Shown here: in pieces, positions 52,590 to 61,137 of the stretch
Layout: the number at the start of each line of letters is the position of its first letter
Position numbering within the stretch: the first letter of the stretch is position 1
NCBI RefSeq assembly: GCF_000686945.1
Contig: NZ_JMME01000007.1
Span: forward strand, 62,001 to 126,000
Length of the DNA stretch: 64,000 bases
Origin: Selenomonas sp. AE3005
GTDB taxonomy: Bacteria; Bacillota; Negativicutes; Selenomonadales; Selenomonadaceae
Reading direction: 5' to 3'
The notes under the pieces: generated by a model
The model's input: the letters and a program-made list of their open reading frames with translations, nothing else
Database searches by the model: none
What the model was told of the DNA's origin: nothing
Translations under genes and position numbers: made by a program

Positions 52590-52624
52590 TGAAATTCTCC
52601 TTTACTTTGCCATACACAAGGCAA

Positions 52625-53251
52625 TTACATCACGAAGTAGCTGCCCATAAATGCCAGCGTTACAAGGCACAGTACTGCGCAGAGGCCCATGCTGAAAAGG
52701 TTTACCACATTCTGAATGCGCGGGCCTTTGGCAATGCCCCAAGTCATGCAGAAGGTAGTGATACCATTGCAGAAATGGAAGATTGCAGCAAACATACCGA
52801 GGATGTAGAGCAGAGCGTACACGGGGTTAGCCGTGAAGTAGTTCTGCAGGAGTTCGTAAGAAATCGGCGTACCGGTAATGCCTTTGGTGAAGATACGCAG
52901 ATAGAAGATGTGCCATACGAGGAACACAACGAGGAACCAGGCCGTCCAGCGCTGCAGAGCGAACTGCCAGTTGCGGACATAGCCATAGTTGCCAGGGTTG
53001 TTCTTAGCTTGCAGGGCAATGTAAACACCGTAAATTGCATGGAAAAGCAGAGGCACGGCAATAGCGCCAATTTCCAGGCCGAGGAAAATCGGCTGCGGAA
53101 TAAGCTCCATCATTGCCAAAGCTCCGTTAAGTGCAGGAGCGCCGCCGAGAGCCATGGAGTTGGTGAAGATGTGTTCAAAGAGAACCACACCCAGTGCCAC
53201 GAGGCCCACTAATGAATGCAGACGACGCACATAAAAAGTTGTGTGAAACAT
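52625..53251 (-). CDS. frdC: Fumarate reductase/succinate dehydrogenase cytochrome b subunit
   Basis: 208 aa, five membrane segments, with heme-ligand His candidates in LHSLVGLVALGVVLFEHIF, FHAIYGVYIALQ, VFLVWHIFYLR and FHFCNGITTFCMTWG. This is the di-heme cytochrome b of the succinate:quinone oxidoreductase B type. Anchors FrdAB and takes electrons from menaquinol. First gene of the operon. Confidence 0.92.
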   Translation of the reverse strand: MFHTTFYVRRLHSLVGLVALGVVLFEHIFTNSMALGGAPALNGALAMMELIPQPIFLGLEIGAIAVPLLFHAIYGVYIALQAKNNPGNYGYVRNWQFALQRWTAWFLVVFLVWHIFYLRIFTKGITGTPISYELLQNYFTANPVYALLYILGMFAAIFHFCNGITTFCMTWGIAKGPRIQNVVNLFSMGLCAVLCLVTLAFMGSYFVM

Positions 53252-53324
53252 TCTATACCTCCTAAAATAATTCCTGGAATGGCGGACAAATTCCCGTGTC
53301 CGCCTTGTTCCACATAGTTTTTAA

Positions 53325-53891
53325 TCAGTAGCCTTTCAGCGTACGATACTTAGCCTGATTCGTTTCGTAAAGGTTGTTGCCCTCACAGTCGATAACCACG
53401 ATAGCCGGGAAATCTTCTACTGTAAGACGAGCCACAGCCTCCGGGCCTAGCTCCGGATAAGCGAGCACTTCATACTTCTTAACGGATTTGGCGATAAGGG
53501 CAGCAGCACCACCTACCGCAGCAAAGTAAGTTACACCGTTCTTCTTCATGGACTCAACCACTTCTTTGGAACGGGAACCTTTGCCAATCATACCCTTGAT
53601 GCCCTGTTCGAGCATGGTCGGAGTATATGCGTCCATACGGCCGGAAGTCGTCGGGCCGCAGGAGCCAATGGGATCACCCGGTTTTGCCGGCGTCGGTCCC
53701 AGATAATAAACCATCTGATTCTGCCAGTCAACCGGCAGCTTTTCGCCACGGGCAAGGGCTTCCGTCATTGCCTTGTGGGCAGCGTCACGGGCAGCGATGA
53801 TTTCGCCCGAGATAAGTACCGCATCGCCTGCTTTGAGCTTGCGGCTCATTTCCTCCGTAAACGGAGTCTGAATCCGAATCTGTTCAGCCAT
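53325..53891 (-). CDS. fumB: Class I fumarate hydratase, beta subunit
   Basis: 188 aa: LKAGDAVLISGEIIAARDAAHKAM, YYLGPTPAKPGDPIGSCGPTTSGRMDAYTP and GKGSRSKEVVESMKKNGVTYFAAVGGAAALIAKSV are typical of the C-terminal half of iron-sulfur fumarases (swivelling domain). Two-subunit form. Together with the alpha subunit it interconverts malate and fumarate, feeding fumarate reductase. Confidence 0.92.
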   Translation of the reverse strand: MAEQIRIQTPFTEEMSRKLKAGDAVLISGEIIAARDAAHKAMTEALARGEKLPVDWQNQMVYYLGPTPAKPGDPIGSCGPTTSGRMDAYTPTMLEQGIKGMIGKGSRSKEVVESMKKNGVTYFAAVGGAAALIAKSVKKYEVLAYPELGPEAVARLTVEDFPAIVVIDCEGNNLYETNQAKYRTLKGY

Positions 53892-53913
53892 TTATATTTC
53901 CTCCCATCTCAAA

Positions 53914-54756
53914 TCAAAGTACACGCTGTTTATGGCGCATAGCATGGCAGCAAATAGTAACTGCTACCGGCAGGCCAGCGATATGAGTGGGGCCCCACTC
54001 TACATTTACAGCGAGGGCAGAAGTGTTGCCGCCCAGCTGGGGACCAATACCCGTTTGATTGATGAGTTCGAGGAGTTCGCCTTCCAGTTTGGCGTATTCC
54101 GGCATCGGATTGCGTTCATCAACGGAACGCGTCAGTGCCAGCTTGGAAAGGAGGGCTGCTCTGTCCATGGTACCGCCGATACCAACGCCTACTACCATCG
54201 GCGGGCAGGGGTTCATGCTGGCATGGAGGATAATGTCCATAACAGCTTTCTTCACGCCTTCCACACCATCAGCAGGCACCAGCATCTTCACGCCAGACTT
54301 GTTCTCAGAACCAAAGCCCTTCGGAGCTACGGTGATTTTGAGCTTATCACCGGCTACGATTTTCGTGTAGATAACACCCGGCGTATTGTCCTTGGTGTTC
54401 ACACGATTGAAGAGCGGTTCACCTACCACGGATTTACGCAGATAGCCTTCGGTGTAGCCCTTGGAAATACCGGCATTTACGGCATCCTCCAGGAGACCGC
54501 CAGTGATATGCAGGTCCTGACCTACTTCGAGGAATACGATGGTCATGCCCGTATCCTGACAATAAGGACGATCCTCGGCCTTGGCGATTTCCGCATTGCG
54601 GATAATCTGGTCAAGAACATTCTGTCCTACCGGAGAGGTTTCCGTCTCTCTGGCCTTCTTCATGGCGTTGTAAACGTCATCCGGAAGGTAATAAGCCGCT
54701 TCTTTGCACATCTGTGCCACGGTTTCCGTGATTTGTTTTGCGTCAATTTCTCGCAA
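53914..54756 (-). CDS. fumA: Class I fumarate hydratase, alpha subunit
   Basis: 280 aa using TTG 54756, 7 bases after GGGAGG; ATG 54771 would lie upstream of that site. LREIDAKQITETVAQMCKEAAYYLP start; [4Fe-4S] Cys in YCQDTGMTIVF, NPCPPMVVGVGIGGTMD and VTICCHAMRHKQRVL. Catalytic half of the two-subunit iron-sulfur fumarase; oxygen-sensitive. 22 bases before the beta subunit. Confidence 0.93.
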   Translation of the reverse strand: MREIDAKQITETVAQMCKEAAYYLPDDVYNAMKKARETETSPVGQNVLDQIIRNAEIAKAEDRPYCQDTGMTIVFLEVGQDLHITGGLLEDAVNAGISKGYTEGYLRKSVVGEPLFNRVNTKDNTPGVIYTKIVAGDKLKITVAPKGFGSENKSGVKMLVPADGVEGVKKAVMDIILHASMNPCPPMVVGVGIGGTMDRAALLSKLALTRSVDERNPMPEYAKLEGELLELINQTGIGPQLGGNTSALAVNVEWGPTHIAGLPVAVTICCHAMRHKQRVL

Positions 54757-54947
54757 AGTAATCCCTCCCATAAATACACTTTATCACACATCAGTAGGCA
54801 CATAATAACACATTTTCTATTAGTTTTCAAGCATTCTGAAAATGCCCGCTAACCGCATCAATAGTGAATCGGATTCACTTTTATGTATCATAATTACCTC
54901 TAACAGTGACTATTATCACATCAATATTTATATTAGATATTCGCAAA

Positions 54948-54976
54948 AAAAATCCTGCTAAAAGCAGGACTTTTTT
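54948..54976 (-). terminator. Terminator downstream of the yfcE-rdgB-rph operon
   Basis: GTCCTGC-ttttA-GCAGGAT hairpin with eight T on the minus strand; the structured repeat copy 3 lies between it and yfcE. The fumarase leader (54772-54900) to the left shows no other feature. Confidence 0.8.
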
Positions 54977-55029
54977 ATGAAAAAATATTTGTTTTTTCTA
55001 TTTGATAACGATTATTGGATAAATTTGTT

Positions 55030-55161
55030 TTATAACGAGGCAAGAATACCAAAACAGGCGGCGAGCATATCTCCCGCCTCGTTGCGAAGCGAAGCTAGTC
55101 CTTTAGGGAAACGCCAAGAGGAAGTTTTGCCTATGGCAAAACTGGAACAACGGCGTTATAA
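55030..55161. repeat. Dispersed structured repeat, copy 3 (132 bp, opposite orientation, rearranged)
   Basis: TTATAACGAGG ... CGGCGTTATAA, perfect 8-bp inverted ends. Compared with copies 1 and 2 it lacks the ~32-bp CCCCCACC hairpin module and carries a 24-bp insert after CTCGTTG (beginning CGAAGCGAAGC). Its right end supplies the TAA stop of yfcE. Confidence 0.85.
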
Positions 55162-55647
55162 TCTATACAAATTTACCACAGGCTTTTTCTCCGGCACTAA
55201 ATCCAGCACCATAAATGAACCGGCACGCTCGTCACGCGGACGGGAAACGCTGCCGGGATTAAGCACGGTTATGCCGGCTATTTCCGTGTACTCTGCCACA
55301 TGGGTATGACCGTAAACGGCGATATCCGCGCCCACGTCCTGGGCCGCCTGAGCCAGTTTCTGCCGGCCAAAGTTCACCCCAAAAATATGGCCGTGCGTCA
55401 GCAATATGGTATGTCCGGCCACGTCCAGAGTTTCATAATCCGGCAGGCTCGTCCCCGGCCAGTCATTATTGCCGGCGACCTTGATTACCTCCACATTCTC
55501 CGGTGTAACCATATCTAAATATTCGCCATCAAGAGCTACATCACCTGCAAACAGCCATAACTTAATCCCCCGTGCCTCCGGCCGGGACAACATTAAATCC
55601 AGAGCGCCGGTGCCGCCGTGACTGTCACTAACAAGGCCTATTTTCAT
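55156..55647 (-). CDS. YfcE/MJ0936-family metallophosphoesterase
   Basis: 163 aa: KIGLVSDSHGGTGALD (DxH), LWLFAGDVALDGE (GD), VAGNNDWPG (GNxD), ILLTHGHIFGV (GHxH) and YGHTHVAEYTEI. All metal ligands of the small YfcE phosphodiesterase family are present. Substrate unknown. Overlaps rdgB by one base; its last codons lie in the structured repeat. Confidence 0.9.
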   Translation of the reverse strand: MKIGLVSDSHGGTGALDLMLSRPEARGIKLWLFAGDVALDGEYLDMVTPENVEVIKVAGNNDWPGTSLPDYETLDVAGHTILLTHGHIFGVNFGRQKLAQAAQDVGADIAVYGHTHVAEYTEIAGITVLNPGSVSRPRDERAGSFMVLDLVPEKKPVVNLYRL

Positions 55648-56243
55648 TACAGGACATCCTCCAGCTGCTGCACCAGTTTCCGCAGAGCCCGGCCCCGATG
55701 ACTGATACGGTTCTTCTCTTCCAAAGTTAATTCTGCCATCGTACGCCCGGCATACTCATTAGTATAGAAATACGGGTCATAACCAAAACCGCCATTGCCG
55801 TGCGGAATTTTTTTGACCACACCGTCGCAGCGTCCTTCTGCCGACACCTTATGACCGTCCGTATCAACAAAGCAGAGTGCACAACGGTAGTTAGCCCGTG
55901 ACTCCTCCACATCGGCAATGCAGATTTCCTCCAGCATTTTCTGGTTATTTGACCAGTCATCGGCGTTATACCCGGCAAAGCGGGCAGAATAAACACCCGG
56001 ACGGCCGCCTAAAGCCGCAACTTCCAGCCCGGAATCATCTGCCAGGCAGGCACAGCCAGTTTTTTCCATGTAGAACTTCGCCTTGATAGCGGCGTTTTCT
56101 GCAAAGGTTTCCCCATCTTCTATAGCATTGGGCAGCTGTCCAAAATCCCCCAGGGACAGCACCTCTACCGGCAAATGAGCAAAGGCATCTTTTATTTCCC
56201 GCACTTTGCCCGGATTTTTAGTTGCGATTACGATTTTTTTCAT
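55647..56243 (-). CDS. rdgB: RdgB/HAM1-family dITP/XTP pyrophosphatase
   Basis: 198 aa: KKIVIATKNPGKVREIKDAF, CACLADDSGLEVAALGGRPGVYSARFAG and GNGGFGYDPYFY are the three family signatures. Removes deaminated purine nucleotides (dITP, XTP) from the pool. Often follows rph, as here (22-base gap). Confidence 0.95.
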   Translation of the reverse strand: MKKIVIATKNPGKVREIKDAFAHLPVEVLSLGDFGQLPNAIEDGETFAENAAIKAKFYMEKTGCACLADDSGLEVAALGGRPGVYSARFAGYNADDWSNNQKMLEEICIADVEESRANYRCALCFVDTDGHKVSAEGRCDGVVKKIPHGNGGFGYDPYFYTNEYAGRTMAELTLEEKNRISHRGRALRKLVQQLEDVL

Positions 56244-56265
56244 TAAACTTACGTGCTCCTCTATG

Positions 56266-57012
56266 TTATCCTTCGCGGCCTACCAGCCACACCAGCTGAC
56301 TGCCCAAAACATCTTTCTGATAGGAAATCAGTTCCCGGCAGCCTTTCTCCCCCAAAGCCAGCAGCTGCGACAATTCCTGATGGTCAAAAGGACGGCCTTC
56401 ACCGGTTCCCTGTACCTCCACAAACTTGCCAAAACCTGTCATCACCACATTCATATCCACCATCGCCGTGGAATCTTCCTCATAGCAAAGGTCAAGAATG
56501 GGTTCATTTTCCTTATTTATACCTACGCTGATAGCAGCCAAAAAATCTTTTACCGGGAAAACATTCCCTTTTTCATAAAAAGTGGCACAAGCCTCTACCA
56601 AGGCCACAAAAGCCCCGGTTATCGCTGCTGTTCTGGTGCCGCCATCGGCCTGAATCACGTCGCAGTCCAGCATGATGGTACGTTCCCCCAAAGCCTTGGT
56701 GTCCACCACTGAACGCAGACTTCTGCCAATGAGACGTTCGATTTCCTGTGTCCGGCCGGACTGTTTCCCCCGGACAGCCTCGCGCTGGGTACGAACTCCC
56801 GTAGCACTGGGCAGCAGGGAATACTCCGCTGTAATCCAGCCCTCGCCTGTACCTTTCAAAAAGAACGGCACACGTTCTTCGACGGTAGCGGCACAGATTA
56901 CCTTGGTATTACCCATCTCAATGAGCACAGAGCCGGCCGGATATTTTTGAAACCGGCGGTGGATTTTATAGGGGCGCAATTCGTCTGCCGCGCGGTGCCG
57001 ATAACGCTCCAT
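56266..57012 (-). CDS. rph: Ribonuclease PH
   Basis: 248 aa: [77 protein letters not shown]: RNase PH phosphorolytic core. Trims tRNA 3' ends using phosphate. First gene of rph-rdgB-yfcE. Confidence 0.96.
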   Translation of the reverse strand: MERYRHRAADELRPYKIHRRFQKYPAGSVLIEMGNTKVICAATVEERVPFFLKGTGEGWITAEYSLLPSATGVRTQREAVRGKQSGRTQEIERLIGRSLRSVVDTKALGERTIMLDCDVIQADGGTRTAAITGAFVALVEACATFYEKGNVFPVKDFLAAISVGINKENEPILDLCYEEDSTAMVDMNVVMTGFGKFVEVQGTGEGRPFDHQELSQLLALGEKGCRELISYQKDVLGSQLVWLVGREG

Positions 57013-57029
57013 ACAATCACTCCTTAAAT

Positions 57030-57053
57030 AAGCCTCCCCTTAGGGGAGGCTTT
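57030..57053 (-). terminator. Terminator between the F420-ligase-like gene and rph
   Basis: AAGCCTCCCC-taa-GGGGAGGCTT stem, short T-run on the minus strand. Confidence 0.75.
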
Positions 57054-57063
57054 ACATAGCCAA

Positions 57064-57723
57064 TTATTTACTTTCCTGATACTGCTTGTAGTTCTTGATA
57101 ATGCAGATAGGCGTCTTTTGCGAGGCATTGCCAAAAGGATTATCAATCAGGAGGTTGCGGGCGATTTCCCCGTCCACACCATCAGTAATGCCTACCACGC
57201 GGCTGCGTTTCAGGTCATTAACGTCAGCAATCATAGCGCCAAAGCAGCCCAGACGTTCCTTAATGCGTTTAACAACTTCGTACGGTTCGCCCGGTCCGTA
57301 AACAATGCACTTGTCAAACGGCGGCATAGTGCCCGTTACGTCATCAATCATGGCCGTTTCCTTGCCGCCCCAGACGTAGAACATACCGGACTTGCCAAAG
57401 AGTTTGGCCACAAAACCGGCAAAGAGGGCAAAAGCTACACGCCATTTGCCTTCCACATCCATCAGGGACTGCATGCCATGCGGCGAGGCCAGGGAGCCAT
57501 AGTCCGGGATAAAGCGGCAGCAGAACTGCGCCAGACCGGAAATCTTCAGGTCCTCAGGACGTACAAAACGTCCCTGCGTAATGGCCACTACGCTTTCTGC
57601 GCAGCAAAGCAAGTCATTTTCGCCAATTATATCTTTCGTGTAATGCTCAATAGCATCAACAATATCGTCTTTTTCCGTCAAGATGCGCGTCGGCACCGGA
57701 ATAAGTTTCATTTCGTCCTGCAT
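57064..57723 (-). CDS. Coenzyme F420-0:L-glutamate ligase-like protein
   Basis: 219 aa. [45 protein letters not shown] resembles the start of the CofE/F420_ligase fold; [17 protein letters not shown] the later part. Such proteins occur in many anaerobes that have no F420, so the true substrate is unknown, probably a glutamyl or amino-acid ligation. First of several small genes in this stretch (gap of 14 to the membrane protein gene). Confidence 0.75.
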   Translation of the reverse strand: MQDEMKLIPVPTRILTEKDDIVDAIEHYTKDIIGENDLLCCAESVVAITQGRFVRPEDLKISGLAQFCCRFIPDYGSLASPHGMQSLMDVEGKWRVAFALFAGFVAKLFGKSGMFYVWGGKETAMIDDVTGTMPPFDKCIVYGPGEPYEVVKRIKERLGCFGAMIADVNDLKRSRVVGITDGVDGEIARNLLIDNPFGNASQKTPICIIKNYKQYQESK

Positions 57724-57737
57724 TTTTCAGTGCCTCC

Positions 57738-58289
57738 TCAATCTTTTACCAGCTGTACACCGGCCAGTTTGGCAATTTCCTCAGCCGTAATGGTGATACG
57801 GATTTTCTTATAATGCTGGGGCATACGGCCCGTTTCCTGCCAGATTAAATCCAGCGGCAGGTCCACCATATGAGACAGCGCCTCATCAAGGCTCATACCC
57901 TTGCGCGGCGTGAGTTTAACCTTGGCATAGATATTGAGGGAATCTTCCCCACCTTTGTAGCCCTTGCACTGAATGATAACGGCCTCGAAGTAATCGTCCT
58001 CACGTACTTCGCCCTCACGCTCAGCCTTGGCGCGCACTTCAATGCCATCGTACTGCTCATACGGCAGCTGGCTGCGGCAGATAGCGTCCATAATCGTGGC
58101 ACACTGTTTGCCTTCATTATAAAAGCGCAGTTTCTTGGACAGCACCAGACTGTTATCGTCCTTGCTTTCAAGTTCTACGGGGATATCTTTATCAATGTGA
58201 ATATCCTCCAGACCAACATGAGCAAAATAAGCGTTAACTATCAGGATAAGTACCAGAATAGCTAACAGCGCGAGCGTTAAAAATTCCAC
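57738..58289 (-). CDS. Hypothetical membrane-anchored protein (183 aa)
   Basis: One N-terminal membrane helix (FLTLALLAILVLILIVNAYFAHV), then a mixed soluble domain (IDKDIPVELESKDDNSLVLSKKLRFYNEGKQCATIMDAICRSQLPYEQYDGIEVRAKAER...). The repeated strand pattern around YNEGKQCATIMDA suggests a beta-rich domain similar in style to immunoglobulin-like folds. Family not recognised. Lies between thioesterase and F420-ligase-like genes in the same direction with gaps near 15 bases, so part of one operon. Confidence 0.7.
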   Translation of the reverse strand: MEFLTLALLAILVLILIVNAYFAHVGLEDIHIDKDIPVELESKDDNSLVLSKKLRFYNEGKQCATIMDAICRSQLPYEQYDGIEVRAKAEREGEVREDDYFEAVIIQCKGYKGGEDSLNIYAKVKLTPRKGMSLDEALSHMVDLPLDLIWQETGRMPQHYKKIRITITAEEIAKLAGVQLVKD

Positions 58290-58304
58290 TATAATTCCTC
58301 CCTA

Positions 58305-58748
58305 TTATCCCTGCACTTCTGCCGCTGCCAAAGCCTTTTCCTTTTCCATAGCAGCCTGCAGACGTGTGTAATACTTCTCCGGCAGGCGGGCGATACGGCC
58401 CGTTTCCTTGCTGGTGTACACATTTTGCGATTTTCCCGTCACCAGCACCTGGCCATCCTCCTGACGGTAAATGCGGTATTTAAAACACATTTTCGCCTTA
58501 GTCAGGGCCGTAGCCGTGGTTTCAATGACGAGATTGTCATCGAATTTTCCCGGTGACACATATTTCGCACTGATATCCGTTATGGGAAACACATAGCCGT
58601 CATCCATCATTTCCGTCAGCGTAATGCCGATGGAGCGCAGGTATTCCACCCGGCCGATTTCAAACCAGCGGATGTAGTTGGCATGATGAATCACTGCCAT
58701 GGCATCGGTATCATAGAAATTTACATGATGATAAGCATTTACCGGCAT
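58305..58748 (-). CDS. YbgC/4HBT-family acyl-CoA thioesterase
   Basis: 147 aa hotdog fold: HHVNFYDTDAMAVIHHANYIRWFEIGRVEYLRSIG holds the catalytic Asp and the YDTDAMGVVHHANY-type signature of YbgC. Hydrolyses acyl-CoA or acyl-ACP; exact chain length unknown. 16 bases before the membrane protein gene. Confidence 0.9.
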   Translation of the reverse strand: MPVNAYHHVNFYDTDAMAVIHHANYIRWFEIGRVEYLRSIGITLTEMMDDGYVFPITDISAKYVSPGKFDDNLVIETTATALTKAKMCFKYRIYRQEDGQVLVTGKSQNVYTSKETGRIARLPEKYYTRLQAAMEKEKALAAAEVQG

Positions 58749-58806
58749 AGCAAGTCCCCCTTAACATACATTGTATAGACTAGAACAAATAAACTGCAAA
58801 GTCAAG

Positions 58807-59586
58807 TCAAATCCTGTACATCTGTTCCAGCCGTGACAGATATTTTTCCAGACGCTTTAATTCGCTATCATCGGTAACCCGGCGGCCGGAATAAAAATAC
58901 TCCACGGCCGGCGTCTGTTCTTCCAGCTGATTGCGCTCCCGCAGACGGCGGATAAGTTCCCGGACCGTGCCTTCATTGCCATCGACAAACTGTACATTCT
59001 CAGGCAGCAGCTGCCGCATGGTATCCTTGAAATAGTTGAAATGCGTACAGCCCAGCACCAGTGCCGAATAATTGGCAAAATCAAACGGGGCCAGCTGCTC
59101 CTTCAGGTAATCCGTAACAGCCGGGGAATTAAACTCCTGCCGTTCGGCAAAAGTCACCAGCTCCGGCAGGGCCAGCCGGTCCACCAGATGGTCCTTGTCC
59201 ACCTTTTCAATTAAAAGCTCCATCTTACGGCCCTTCACGGTAATCGGCGTAGCCGTCACCAGCACCCGTTTCGTACCGTCCATGTCCAGGGCCTTTTTAG
59301 CCGCCGGCTCCATACCGATGATGGGCACATCGTACAGGCTGCGCATCTTAGCCACAGCCACCGAAGTTGCCGTATTGCAGGCCACCACAATGGCTTTTAC
59401 GTCCTGCTTAAGCAAAAAACGGAAGGCCTTGTCCACATAGTCCTGTACCTGTTCTTTGGTCTTGGTGCCATAGGGCACATTATCCTCATCAGCATAAAAG
59501 ACGAACTGCTCGTGCGGCAAAACCTTCATGGCATGGTGCAGCACCGACAGGCCGCCCATTCCCGAATCAAAAAAAGCAATTTTCAC
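58807..59586 (-). CDS. murI: Glutamate racemase
   Basis: 259 aa: IAFFDSGMGGLSVLHHAM, catalytic Cys in VVACNTATSVAV and in LVLGCTHFNYF, with FVDGNEGTVREL. Makes D-glutamate for peptidoglycan. Promoter TGGCAA-17-TATAAT lies at 59640-59668. Confidence 0.95.
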   Translation of the reverse strand: MKIAFFDSGMGGLSVLHHAMKVLPHEQFVFYADEDNVPYGTKTKEQVQDYVDKAFRFLLKQDVKAIVVACNTATSVAVAKMRSLYDVPIIGMEPAAKKALDMDGTKRVLVTATPITVKGRKMELLIEKVDKDHLVDRLALPELVTFAERQEFNSPAVTDYLKEQLAPFDFANYSALVLGCTHFNYFKDTMRQLLPENVQFVDGNEGTVRELIRRLRERNQLEEQTPAVEYFYSGRRVTDDSELKRLEKYLSRLEQMYRI

Positions 59587-59747
59587 TGCTTACACTCCTC
59601 AAAGTTGTCAGATCCTTACTATAGATAACAACGTATGCTATTATAGCGCAATTGCCCCAACTTTGCCAGCAGAAAAATCCCCCTGCCGGCAAAACATCAC
59701 CCCCATAGGCAACTCAGCTGCCAGACCTGCAAAAAAATAAGTATTCC

Positions 59748-59777
59748 TTGACAAATATCCTGCCAAAATGCTATGCT
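59748..59777 (+). promoter_or_regulatory. Promoter of the tRNA-Ser pair
   Basis: TTGACA (59748-59753) and TATGCT (59772-59777), 18-base spacer, 15 bases before the first tRNA. Confidence 0.65.
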
Positions 59778-59792
59778 AGTTATGTTTGTTAT

Positions 59793-59881
59793 GGAGAGGT
59801 ACTCAAGTGGTTGAAGAGTCCGGTCTTGAAAACCGGTAGGCTCGAAAGGGTGCGTGGGTTCGAATCCCACCCTCTCCGCCA
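59793..59881 (+). tRNA. tRNA-Ser (anticodon TGA)
   Basis: GGAGAGG acceptor, anticodon TGA in CTTGAAA, long variable arm typical of Ser, GGTTCGAATCC T-arm, CCA encoded. Confidence 0.95.
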
Positions 59882-59885
59882 TAAC

Positions 59886-59976
59886 GGAGTGGTACTCAAG
59901 AGGCTGAAGAGGACGGTTTGCTAAATCGTTAGGCTGGGTAACCGGTGCGGAGGTTCGAATCCTCTCCACTCCGCCA
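59886..59976 (+). tRNA. tRNA-Ser (anticodon GCT)
   Basis: GGAGTGG acceptor, anticodon GCT in TTGCTAA, long variable arm, GGTTCGAATCC T-arm, CCA encoded. Four bases after the first tRNA-Ser. Confidence 0.95.
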
Positions 59977-59988
59977 CTATGAATTTAC

Positions 59989-60016
59989 AGAGCTGCAAAA
60001 TTTGCAGCTCTTTTTT
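59989..60016 (+). terminator. Terminator of the tRNA-Ser operon
   Basis: GAGCTGCAAA / TTTGCAGCTC followed by TTTTTT. A further GC-rich hairpin (GGCCCACTGGCC / GGCCAGTGGGCT) follows at 60030-60071. Confidence 0.9.
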
Positions 60017-60099
60017 CTAAACAGAAAACAGGCCCACTGGCCACGAAAACGTATCCCCGGCCAGTGGGCTATTAGCATACTAATGAAAAAAATGATAGT

Positions 60100-60128
60100 A
60101 AAAAAGCCCCGCATAAAGCGGAGCCTTA
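60100..60128 (-). terminator. Terminator of the tRNA-Thr cluster
   Basis: AAGGCTCCGC-tttat-GCGGGGCTTTTTT read on the minus strand. Confidence 0.85.
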
Positions 60129-60136
60129 AATCTCGA

Positions 60137-60212
60137 TGGAGCTGATTATAGGATTCGAACCTACGACCTGCTCATTACGAATGAGCTGCTCTACCAACTG
60201 AGCTAAATCAGC
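60137..60212 (-). tRNA. tRNA-Thr (anticodon CGT), copy 3 in transcription order
   Basis: GCTGATT acceptor arm, anticodon CGT in the loop TTCGTAA, GGTTCGAATCC T-arm, CCA encoded. Identical to the two copies upstream. Confidence 0.95.
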
Positions 60213-60219
60213 AATATTA

Positions 60220-60295
60220 TGGAGCTGATTATAGGATTCGAACCTACGACCTGCTCATTACGAATGAGCTGCTCTACCAACTGAGCTAAATCAGC
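60220..60295 (-). tRNA. tRNA-Thr (anticodon CGT), copy 2
   Basis: Identical 76-base gene; separated from its neighbours by the same 7-base spacer (AATATTA in plus orientation). Confidence 0.95.
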
Positions 60296-60302
60296 AATAT
60301 TA

Positions 60303-60378
60303 TGGAGCTGATTATAGGATTCGAACCTACGACCTGCTCATTACGAATGAGCTGCTCTACCAACTGAGCTAAATCAGC
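60303..60378 (-). tRNA. tRNA-Thr (anticodon CGT), copy 1
   Basis: Identical to copies 2 and 3; nearest to the promoter. Confidence 0.95.
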
Positions 60379-60383
60379 GTGTC

Positions 60384-60437
60384 GTTGCTCTCGCAACTAA
60401 CATAAAATATTATACGCGAGAGCAACCTGTCTGTCAA
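60384..60437 (-). promoter_or_regulatory. Perfect consensus promoter of the tRNA-Thr cluster
   Basis: TTGACA (60432-60437), 17-base spacer, TATAAT (60409-60414) on the minus strand. An inverted repeat GTTGCTCTCGC / GCGAGAGCAAC overlaps the spacer and the first transcribed bases (60384-60425). Confidence 0.88.
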
Positions 60438-60445
60438 TCATTTTT

Positions 60446-61012
60446 TTAAAATCTTTTTAGACCGCACCAGCCGTCCTCATTATGCCAGAACACCTGAGCA
60501 CGCCAATCCATGTTGCCGTAGCCGTCATAACTGGTCACAACAAGCTGCTGATTCTCAATAGTGGATTTGAGCTGATGCCAGCGATTGGTGCGGAATCCCA
60601 GATTAGCAAAGCTGTTCCATGATACATAGGTCGTCCACACACCATTATGTTTCCCTACCAGCCAGTAGCCGCAGCTTTTGCTGTCACGGGTAGCATTGAT
60701 TTCAAACAGGCGCTTGGCCGGTTCCGTAGTTTCAATCGCCCTGACGCTGAACTCTACACCGCTCTGAATACCGTCAAAACTGCTGAAGGACAGGAAGTCC
60801 TGCTTGCCATCAGCACTCATCAGGCGCAATACCTTGCCATCAGAAACAAATTTAATCTTAGCACCGTCCTGGTCACTGGCCGTCACCGTTTTGCTGCCAA
60901 CGGCCATTTCCTGGCTGACACCCGTAACACTCATAGCGTCCGCCGGTGCAGCTCCCCAGATAAACAACGATGCTGCGAAAGCACATGCAAAAGATTTTAC
61001 CAATCGATTCAT
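60446..61012 (-). CDS. Hypothetical secreted protein (188 aa)
   Basis: Signal peptide VKSFACAFAASLFIWGAAPADA with AxA cleavage site. The mature part is beta-rich with many aromatic residues (CGYWLVGKHNGVWTTYVSWNSFANLGF, WRAQVFWHNEDGWCGLKRF) and two Cys that could form a disulfide. Resembles carbohydrate-binding or lectin-type folds in general look only. ATG 61012; no operon partner. Function unknown. Confidence 0.75.
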   Translation of the reverse strand: MNRLVKSFACAFAASLFIWGAAPADAMSVTGVSQEMAVGSKTVTASDQDGAKIKFVSDGKVLRLMSADGKQDFLSFSSFDGIQSGVEFSVRAIETTEPAKRLFEINATRDSKSCGYWLVGKHNGVWTTYVSWNSFANLGFRTNRWHQLKSTIENQQLVVTSYDGYGNMDWRAQVFWHNEDGWCGLKRF

Positions 61013-61137
61013 AAATGAAACACCCCTTATAAATTATCTCTAAGTTAATATTCAACACTCCTTTCCATATTCCTCCTACCTATTACAGTTAAATTATGCT
61101 ACAATATATAGGAATAGTTTTACAAGCGGAGGAGAAT

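Noticed and set aside
50664-52592. 642-codon plus-strand frame opposite frdA
   Set aside because: It mirrors frdA almost end to end, has no recognisable domain, and is explained by codon bias of the real gene on the minus strand.
60137-60378. Regular 83-bp repeats resembling a CRISPR array
   Set aside because: The repeats are complete tRNA-Thr genes with identical 7-base spacers.
60384-60397. GTTGCTCTCGCAAC as a third site for the Crp/Fnr regulator
   Set aside because: It fits the GTTGC-N4-GCAAC pattern but lies about 6-19 bases downstream of the predicted start of the tRNA-Thr transcript and belongs to a longer inverted repeat there.
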